From a virus: a stretch of 64,000 bases of DNA. Below the pieces are notes generated by a model. The model saw nothing but the letters and a program-made list of their open reading frames with translations. It was not told where the DNA came from and searched no databases. The stretch is from the IMG/VR virus record IMGVR_UViG_3300050821_009856, positions 22,248-86,247 of that record, one strand, 5' to 3'. This document shows, in pieces, positions 58,968 to 64,000 of this stretch. Made by a program: the position numbers and the translations under genes. How positions within the stretch are numbered: position 1 is the first letter of the stretch; each line of letters opens with the position of its first letter.

Positions 58968-59239
58968 AGTGCAAACTCGTTCGTCTCTGGACCAAAGGGA
59001 AGCTCCATGACCGAGACGTGTACCGGGGCACGTTGCTCCCGCCAATGGCCCTATCGGTGGGGATTTCTCAACTACCCACCGTGAACCAGTGCTTCTACAT
59101 GGCTCGATCTGGAGACGATGTCCTTCGCACTTCGACAGTCACTGACGTCCAGGTGCGTTCGGAAGAAAGCGGAATGGTTTACGTGTTTAGGACGCAGAAC
59201 AGTAAGTACAAGCTGGAGGTGGGTAATGGGTTGCGCTAG
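58955..59239 (+). CDS. Small hypothetical protein
   Basis: The 94-residue, beta-rich basic protein overlaps the previous gene by 13 nt and the next by 14 nt. No motif is recognised. Confidence 0.6.
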   Translation: MDPVKCKLVRLWTKGKLHDRDVYRGTLLPPMALSVGISQLPTVNQCFYMARSGDDVLRTSTVTDVQVRSEESGMVYVFRTQNSKYKLEVGNGLR

Positions 59240-59438
59240 TCCGGTGTTCATCACCAGAGAAGACGCCATCGGGCTCCTGATTGACAAGGGCCTGGCTTTC
59301 AATAATGACAAGCTGGAGCAGCTTCTGGAGAATGCCTTCGGTGACGAGCTGACGACCATGCGCGTCGTGAGTAGCTACAGCGATGAGGATCGTGATTACA
59401 ACTACCCGAACCGAAAATGGAGGTTCCACGATGAATGA
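59226..59438 (+). CDS. Small hypothetical protein
   Basis: The ATG at 59226 has GGAGG 6 nt upstream and gives 70 residues. It is mostly helical, followed by an acidic, Tyr/Asn-rich tail. Its end overlaps the Thg1-like gene start by 8 nt. Confidence 0.6.
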   Translation: MGCASPVFITREDAIGLLIDKGLAFNNDKLEQLLENAFGDELTTMRVVSSYSDEDRDYNYPNRKWRFHDE

Positions 59439-60216
59439 GGACTCGTTGGGCGACCGCATGAAGAGCTACGAGGACGTCTTCCGACAGGTCCTCCCGAACC
59501 AGCTTCCCGTCATTCTTCGGGTTGATGGTCGGGCCTTCCACAGCTACACCCGCGGTTGCGAGAAGCCGTTCGACCGGAGCTTGATGGAAGCCATGGATCA
59601 GGTGGCCCTTGATCTTTGCTCAGAGATCAACAACGCTGTCATGGCGTACGTGCAGTCCGACGAGATCAGTGTTCTGGTCGTCCAGAAGTCCAAGGACAGC
59701 CAGCCCTGGTTCGGCGGCAACCTGCAAAAGATGTGCAGCGTGGCCGCCTCCAAGGCTGCGGTCCGGATGACCATGGAGTCGCCGAACGTCTTTCCTGTGA
59801 GTGAGGCCGATTTCAGCAGCGGGACCGCGGACGTTTTCCGTGAGGCCTGCTTCGATGCCCGGGCGTTCGTTCTGCCTCCGCATGAGGTTCAGAACTATTT
59901 CGTGTGGAGGCAGCAGGACTGGGTGAGGAATTCCATTTCCATGCTCACCAGGGCGCACTACAGCCACAAGGAAATGGACGGCAAGTCCCAGTCGGACATG
60001 CACGAGATGCTGTACCAGAAGAATGTCAATTGGGCAGACCTGAGCCCTGACTTGAAGAACGGGCGGGTGGTAGTGAAGCGTGAAGTCCCCATCCAAATTC
60101 CTGCGGGCCCGAAGAGAGGTGAGATCGTCACGCGCTCGAAATGGGGCGTTGAGTTTGCACCGATCTTCACAGCCAATCGGAACTTCATCGAGCAGCTGAT
60201 GTGGCGAGATGCCTAG
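59431..60216 (+). CDS. Thg1-like tRNA 3'-5' polymerase
   Basis: The 261-residue protein carries the Thg1 signatures: DSLGDRMKSYE at the N-terminus, the metal motif RVDGRAFHSYT with D32, and AYVQSDEIS with D77/E78. Thg1 family enzymes add nucleotides in the 3'-5' direction, either G-1 to tRNA-His or, in Thg1-like proteins, to repair truncated tRNA 5' ends. In bacteria and phages the repair-type activity is the usual one. Its neighbours (RNA ligase, cREC, RlaP) support a tRNA repair role. Confidence 0.88.
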   Translation: MNEDSLGDRMKSYEDVFRQVLPNQLPVILRVDGRAFHSYTRGCEKPFDRSLMEAMDQVALDLCSEINNAVMAYVQSDEISVLVVQKSKDSQPWFGGNLQKMCSVAASKAAVRMTMESPNVFPVSEADFSSGTADVFREACFDARAFVLPPHEVQNYFVWRQQDWVRNSISMLTRAHYSHKEMDGKSQSDMHEMLYQKNVNWADLSPDLKNGRVVVKREVPIQIPAGPKRGEIVTRSKWGVEFAPIFTANRNFIEQLMWRDA

Positions 60217-60316
60217 TACCTATGACGTCAAGAACGTCAGGCTCTTCTTCAACGGTCAAGAGATCAAGGGCTTTAAGGACATAAGCTATAGTTACCAAAA
60301 GGGAAAGAACCGATGA
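60209..60316 (+). CDS. Very small ORF (35 aa)
   Basis: ATG 60209 overlaps the Thg1 stop and the frame ends in an ATGA overlap with the VWA gene. The peptide (KNVRLFFNGQEIKGFKD core) resembles the first strands of tail-tube-type proteins, so it may be a gene remnant. Support is junction style only. Confidence 0.4.
   Translation: MPSTYDVKNVRLFFNGQEIKGFKDISYSYQKGKNR
60287..60292 (+). promoter_or_regulatory. Candidate -10 element (TATAGT)
   Basis: GCTATAGT lies 20 nt before the VWA ATG, with AAAGGGAAAG in the leader. It is identical to the box at 22325. No good -35 is visible. Confidence 0.35.
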
Positions 60317-61230
60317 ACACCAAGAAGCTTATCAACCGATTCGCCATCGTCCTGGATGCTAGCGGTAGCATGCTTGGCATCGCCCGGCCCACGGTGGACG
60401 CCTTCAACGCCACCTGTGCCGCCATTCGTGATGGCAGCAAGAGCGAGGGGCAGACCTCCACTGTGACATATCTGACGTTCAGCGAGCGCCACTCAGACGT
60501 CAACGTCAAGTTCCAGGACTCCAACGTGGATCTGCTGACTACTGTCGGCTACAGCGATTACTACCCGGCCGGCTCCGGGACGGCCCTCTGGGATGCTGTC
60601 GGCAAGACCATCGAAACGCTGGAGGCCTTGCCCTTTAGTGACAGCAAGGACGTTGCCAACGTCGTGTTCATCATCACCGATGGCGACGAGAATGCGAGCC
60701 GCCAGTACACAGCTGCCACCCTGAAGGAGCTGATCCATAGCGTTGAAGCGACGAACCACTGGACTCTGGCGTTCTTGCTCCCCCGTGGGGCCAGTGCTGC
60801 CTTTTGTCGGAAATTCGGGATCTCCGAGGGCAACGTCCGGGAGTGGGACCAGACGGTCCGCGGCGTTCAGGAGGCCCAGAAGTCGATGAGCCTTGGTGTA
60901 GCCTCGTTCCTCCGCGGGCGGACCAAGGGTGTCACGTCGACCCGCGGCTTCTTCGTGACGGACCTGAGTAAGGTCTCGGCCACTCAACTCAAGAAGACCC
61001 TCGACGACATCCGCGACAACGTCACGACCATGGCCGTGGACAAGAAAATGACCATCAAGGACTTCGTGGAGAAGAAGACCCGGGGGGACCTACGTCAAGG
61101 GCAATGGCTTCTATCAGCTGACCAAGGACGAGACGATTCAGCCCTACAAGCAGATTCTCCTGATGGAGAAGGGCAAGAGCGCAGTCTACGGTGGATCCGA
61201 CGCCCGGCAGATTCTGGGGCTGCCAGATAA
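60313..61230 (+). CDS. VWA-domain protein (frame broken near its C-terminus)
   Basis: The 305-residue frame starts with a von Willebrand A domain. The MIDAS motif DASGS is at residues 15-19, with the conserved Thr in GSGTALWD and Asp in ITDGDEN. VWA proteins in this style (TerY-like) bind metal and partners. After about residue 256 the reading becomes unlike protein, whereas the +1 frame continues with a convincing C-terminus (61088-61342). The break is at a run of six G (61082-61087). Confidence 0.75.
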   Translation: MNTKKLINRFAIVLDASGSMLGIARPTVDAFNATCAAIRDGSKSEGQTSTVTYLTFSERHSDVNVKFQDSNVDLLTTVGYSDYYPAGSGTALWDAVGKTIETLEALPFSDSKDVANVVFIITDGDENASRQYTAATLKELIHSVEATNHWTLAFLLPRGASAAFCRKFGISEGNVREWDQTVRGVQEAQKSMSLGVASFLRGRTKGVTSTRGFFVTDLSKVSATQLKKTLDDIRDNVTTMAVDKKMTIKDFVEKKTRGDLRQGQWLLSADQGRDDSALQADSPDGEGQERSLRWIRRPADSGAAR

Positions 61231-61342
61231 CTTGAGCGTCAAGGTGCGGCCGGGCAATCACGCAAACTTCGACATCTTCGTTCAGTCAACGTCCGTGAAC
61301 CGTAAGCTGGTCCGCGGCACCAAGCTCCTCTATCTGCGTTGA
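61088..61342 (+). other. C-terminal part of the VWA protein in the +1 frame
   Basis: From ACC 61088 the +1 frame encodes 84 protein-like residues (TYVKGNGFYQLTKDE ... LVRGTKLLYLR) to TGA at 61340-61342. It lacks its own convincing start. With five instead of six G the VWA gene would read through as one protein of about 342 residues. It is either a sequencing or natural indel, or a programmed shift. Confidence 0.7.
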
Positions 61343-61367
61343 CACTGGCGCAGAAGGGCGCTACAGT
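61339..61367 (+). promoter_or_regulatory. Strong sigma70-like promoter of a leaderless gene
   Basis: TTGACA (61339-61344), 17-nt spacer, TACAGT (61362-61367), then 6 nt to the ATG at 61374. The -35 is consensus. There is no Shine-Dalgarno, so translation must start at or next to the mRNA 5' end. Confidence 0.75.
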
Positions 61368-61373
61368 ACCTAC

Positions 61374-61715
61374 ATGAAGCTCTGGCTCGACGATGAGCGT
61401 GAAGCGCCCGTGAGGTTCACGTGCTTCAGTACGACCTGTGACTGGACTGTCGCCAGGAATGCCCAAGACGCCATTACCTTCCTGAAGACTGGGCTAGTGA
61501 CGGAGATCAGTTTCGACCATGACCTTGGTCCTCGGGAGCACTACGGTGATGGTTACGACGTTGCCAAGTGGATCGAGGAGGCCGCCTTTGAGGGCCGCAT
61601 CCCGAGGATAATCTGGCGAGTCCACAGTGGGAATGCTGTTGGTCGTTCACAGATCTACATGGCCATGAAAAACGCCAATGACTTTTGGACCAGAAATGAG
61701 GCGGCACGTGACTGA
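61374..61715 (+). CDS. Cyclic-phosphate-processing receiver (cREC)-like protein
   Basis: The 113-residue protein resembles receiver domains of the cREC family: LDDER at residues 4-8, ISFDHDLG near residue 47, GDGYDVAKWIEE, and a RVHSGNAVGR block. cREC proteins are predicted to take part in RNA repair at cyclic-phosphate ends rather than in two-component signalling. It is followed at once by RlaP, which fits that idea. Assigned by motif memory. Confidence 0.65.
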   Translation: MKLWLDDEREAPVRFTCFSTTCDWTVARNAQDAITFLKTGLVTEISFDHDLGPREHYGDGYDVAKWIEEAAFEGRIPRIIWRVHSGNAVGRSQIYMAMKNANDFWTRNEAARD

Positions 61716-62790
61716 CTTCGAATTCCCCAAGAGCAACCTGGACTGGCTCCAGAAGCGGACCATCTACCTGACCCGCCACGGATCGCACGCCTACGGGACG
61801 AACACACCGGCCTCCGACGTGGACATCCGCGGCGTGGCCGTTGCTCCTCGGGAGTACTACCTCGGGTACAGCAAGCGCTTCGAGCAAGCCGAGTTCAAGC
61901 AGCCGGTGGACATGGTCGTCTACGAACTGCAGAAGTTCTTCCGTTTAGCCGCGGACTGCAACCCGAACTGCCTGGAGGTCATCTACACGCACCAGCGGGA
62001 CCACCTGCTGAACACCGTGTACGGGAACATGCTGCTGGAGAAACGTGACCTGTTCCTCAGCAAGAAGGCTCGCCACACCTTCAGTGGCTATGCCATGTCC
62101 CAGCTAAAGCGTTTGCGCGCCCACAGCCGGTGGTTGCGTGATCCACCGAAGGGCGAACCAAACCGCAAGGACTTTGACTTGCCGCCGGCCACGTTGATCC
62201 CCAAGAGCCAGCTGGAGGCTGTTCTGGCTGACGTCAGGAAGGTCACTGAGGCCTGGGACATTGCCATTCCAGGGGCCGACGAGGCATCGATCATCGACCT
62301 GAAGAAGAAGTACGCTGTGGCTCTGGCTGAGCAAAAAATCACGGCCGACAACCAGTGGGAGGCGGCCTCTCGCAAGCTCGGGGTGGACGAGAACTTCATC
62401 TACCTGATGGGCCAGGAACGGAAGTTTCAGACGGCCGTCGTGGAGTGGCGGAAGTTCCAGACCTGGAAGGCAGAGCGCAATGAGGCCCGGGCTGCCCTGG
62501 AGGCCAAGCACGGGTACGACACCAAGCACGGCATGCACCTGGTGCGGCTGCTCCGGATGGGGCGCGAGGTCCTGGCCGGCGAGGGCGTAAAGGTCTTCCG
62601 GCCGGATCGAGAGGAGCTGCTGGAGATTCGGAATGGGGCCTGGAGCTTCGACTACCTTATGGAGTGGGCCGAGAAGGCTGACAAGGACTTGGATGCAGCC
62701 TACGCCGCCTCCAGGCTGCCGCGTACGCCTGACCAGGAGAAGCTTGACCAGCTGTGCCAGCACGTCATTGAGCTGGCGGTGGGGCTATAA
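61696..62790 (+). CDS. RlaP-type RNA-repair nucleotidyltransferase
   Basis: The protein of about 364 residues has the polymerase-beta superfamily pattern GSHAYGTNTPASDVDIRG near its N-terminus (GS...DxDxRG), then YYLGYS and a long helical C-terminal region. This matches the RlaP (RNA repair pathway polymerase beta) family. Start is ATG 61696 or GTG 61708; both overlap the cREC gene, and GAGG favours the GTG. Overlap suggests cREC and RlaP are made together. Confidence 0.8.
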   Translation: MRRHVTDFEFPKSNLDWLQKRTIYLTRHGSHAYGTNTPASDVDIRGVAVAPREYYLGYSKRFEQAEFKQPVDMVVYELQKFFRLAADCNPNCLEVIYTHQRDHLLNTVYGNMLLEKRDLFLSKKARHTFSGYAMSQLKRLRAHSRWLRDPPKGEPNRKDFDLPPATLIPKSQLEAVLADVRKVTEAWDIAIPGADEASIIDLKKKYAVALAEQKITADNQWEAASRKLGVDENFIYLMGQERKFQTAVVEWRKFQTWKAERNEARAALEAKHGYDTKHGMHLVRLLRMGREVLAGEGVKVFRPDREELLEIRNGAWSFDYLMEWAEKADKDLDAAYAASRLPRTPDQEKLDQLCQHVIELAVGL

Positions 62791-62791
62791 T
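62786..62791 (+). promoter_or_regulatory. Consensus -10 element TATAAT
   Basis: GCTATAAT overlaps the RlaP stop codon. It is followed by CGAGC-CAGGAGGTA-GCTCG (62792-62810), an inverted repeat with the ribosome site in its loop, then the ATG. No -35 matching TTGACA lies at 17-18 nt. A transcript starting about 7 nt downstream would lack the 5' half of the hairpin, so the hairpin acts only in read-through RNA. Confidence 0.45.
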
Positions 62792-62810
62792 CGAGCCAGG
62801 AGGTAGCTCG

Positions 62811-63053
62811 ATGCTCCAAGAAGCTGCAGGCATTGCAATCGCCCTTGTTGTCTTCGTTTTGGCGGTGATGGCCGTCAAGTCGGCTCAGTACTTGTCTGGT
62901 ACTGGCGGGGGGCTGATCCCCAGCGTCGAACTGATGGTCGTCCTCCGGAATGGCAAGCTGAAGCCCATCGATGGCAGGGTCCTCCGAGACAGCCGCGGCG
63001 GCTACTACGACATGGAGACCCGCAAGCAGGTTTACCCACAGGAGCTTCGATGA
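62811..63053 (+). CDS. Small membrane-anchored protein
   Basis: The 80-residue protein has one N-terminal membrane helix (IAIALVVFVLAVMAV) and a short soluble domain. AGGAGG lies 7 nt before the ATG. It ends in an ATGA overlap. Function unknown. Confidence 0.65.
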   Translation: MLQEAAGIAIALVVFVLAVMAVKSAQYLSGTGGGLIPSVELMVVLRNGKLKPIDGRVLRDSRGGYYDMETRKQVYPQELR

Positions 63054-63205
63054 AATTCAACGGCACAGAGAAGAATCTTTTGGAGAAAATCCGGAAGGAC
63101 AAAAACTCCCAATGGGAGGGACTAGACAACACGATCGTCCTGCGGCGTGACGATGGCTCCTTGATTCTGGCCACGATGAAGGTACTCAAGGAGTTCAAGC
63201 GATGA
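63050..63205 (+). CDS. Small basic hypothetical protein (51 aa)
   Basis: A 51-codon frame from ATG 63050 to TGA 63205, with ATGA overlaps at both ends. It is basic and helical with a central strand pair. Not recognised. Confidence 0.55.
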   Translation: MKFNGTEKNLLEKIRKDKNSQWEGLDNTIVLRRDDGSLILATMKVLKEFKR

Positions 63206-64000
63206 AGATCGGCGTCGTAGTGGCCCGATTTCAGGTCGACGAGTTGTCCAAGGGGCACAAGTACCTGCTCGGAGTTGTGCGGTCCCATTCGGACGTGGTA
63301 TGCGTCGTCCTCGGATACGACGAGAACCGTGGGAGCAAGAAGAACCCCCTCGACCTCTTGACCAGGAAGAACATGGTCGAAGCCTACTGGCGCGAGGAAG
63401 ATGGCCCAGAACGCCTGATCATCCTCCCAAAACATAACCGGCCAGACGACGCTGTCTGGTCCCAGGAGCTGGACAAGATGCTCTCGGAGACCTTCCCGGG
63501 CCATAGCATTACGCTGTACGGTGGCCGCGACAGTTTCCTTGCCAGGTATTCGGGTGGACTACCGACCTTCGAAGTGGCTGGTGACCCGCTCGTCCAATCT
63601 GGAACGGAGATTCGCAAGGCCATCTCCAAGCAGCCTGGGACGACCAAGGAGTTCCGCCGCGGCGTTATCTACGGCTGCTCGGATCAGTGGCCGCGGGTTT
63701 TCCCGTGCGTGGACATCGCCCTCTTTCGGCCGTGTGCGGTTGGCAAGCTGATTCTCGGTCGTAGGAAGGGTGAGACCTTGAATCGGTTCTTCGGTGGCTT
63801 TGTAGGCCAGGGCGAAGATCTAGAAACAGCTGCCCTTCGGGAGCTGAAGGAAGAGGCGGGGGTGGCCGGACACCTATTGAAATACCTCCACAGCTTTCCC
63901 GTGAACGACTACCGGTACCGGACCCCAGACGACGGTCAGGTGCTGACGTCTTTCTTCGTGTGCGAGGCAGCCCCTGGTGTAGTCCCGACTGCAGGTGATG
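63202..64000 (+). CDS. Bifunctional NMN adenylyltransferase-Nudix enzyme (partial)
   Basis: The frame is open to the window edge (266 codons). The N-terminus has the nucleotidyltransferase opening VVVARFQ...GHK and a later SGTEIRKAI block, like NadM-type NMN adenylyltransferases. From about residue 175 a Nudix hydrolase follows, with a complete Nudix box (GFVGQGE-x7-RELKEEAG). The same fusion is known in cyanobacteria and in phage KVP40, where it serves NAD salvage. The 3' end is missing. Confidence 0.85.
   Translation, partial: MKIGVVVARFQVDELSKGHKYLLGVVRSHSDVVCVVLGYDENRGSKKNPLDLLTRKNMVEAYWREEDGPERLIILPKHNRPDDAVWSQELDKMLSETFPGHSITLYGGRDSFLARYSGGLPTFEVAGDPLVQSGTEIRKAISKQPGTTKEFRRGVIYGCSDQWPRVFPCVDIALFRPCAVGKLILGRRKGETLNRFFGGFVGQGEDLETAALRELKEEAGVAGHLLKYLHSFPVNDYRYRTPDDGQVLTSFFVCEAAPGVVPTAGD

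Noticed and set aside
61055-61466. Minus-strand frames opposite the end of the VWA gene
   Set aside because: They lack motifs and ribosome sites, and the + strand +1 frame explains the coding character.
1-64000. Integrase, attachment sites or lysogeny repressor
   Set aside because: None seen. The window gives no evidence for a temperate lifestyle, although genes outside it are unknown.

Overview
The window is part of a large tailed bacteriophage genome, moderately GC-rich. The virion genes it holds are a tape-measure candidate, hub, OB-fold spike, gp25/LysM wedge protein, baseplate J, fibres and tailspikes, and a lysozyme. Terminase, portal, capsid and tail-sheath genes were not seen, so the full genome must be considerably larger. 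Shine-Dalgarno sites (GGAGG-like), sigma70-like promoters and lipoprotein signal peptides point to a bacterial, probably Gram-negative, host. The host cannot be named from sequence alone.

Layout. (1) 1-23.7 kb, mostly + strand and tightly packed with ATGA/GTGA overlaps. It starts with a DNA replication module: DEDDy exonuclease, C-family DNA polymerase, candidate gp32-like ssDNA-binding protein, RecA-family recombinase, primase and DnaB-type helicase. A single antisense gene at 10.1-11.5 kb encodes a zinc-binding protein that may be sigma-like. Next comes a coupled cassette of ClpP-like protease, membrane protein, PLP aminotransferase, CYTH-domain protein, acidic peptide, patatin-like phospholipase and metallophosphoesterase. 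It is followed by tRNA-Asn with an I-Ssp6803I-type nuclease ORF running out of it, many small genes, a P-loop kinase, a peptide deformylase and a PTH2-like peptidyl-tRNA hydrolase. (2) 23.7-55.2 kb, - strand: the tail operon, read right to left from tail-chaperone-like genes to the lysozyme, then fibres and tailspikes. One + strand lipoprotein gene with an HExxH motif sits inside it at 32.1 kb. (3) 55.2-64 kb, + strand: an RNA-repair island. It holds a T4 Rnl1-like RNA ligase preceded by a tRNA-like leader, RNase HI, a Thg1-like polymerase, a VWA protein with a probable frameshift, a cyclic-phosphate-processing receiver domain protein, an RlaP nucleotidyltransferase and a NadM-Nudix NAD enzyme.

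Regulation. Two promoter classes can be read from the sequence. The + strand units use sigma70-like promoters, often with a GCTAnnnT -10, and in several cases the -10 lies only 6-8 nt before the start codon, which implies leaderless mRNAs. The - strand tail units carry a recurrent (C/T)AATCTT motif in eight intergenic gaps, a candidate late promoter. At both divergent junctions (32.0 and 55.2 kb) the two classes touch or overlap, which suggests an early/late switch.

Working together: the replisome is largely phage-encoded. The RNA ligase, Thg1-like enzyme, RlaP, cREC protein, NAD enzyme and phage tRNA suggest a defence against host RNases that damage tRNA. Deformylase and PTH2 would support translation. 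The tail carries several alternative receptor-binding proteins plus unusual kelch-repeat and glycine-rich proteins.
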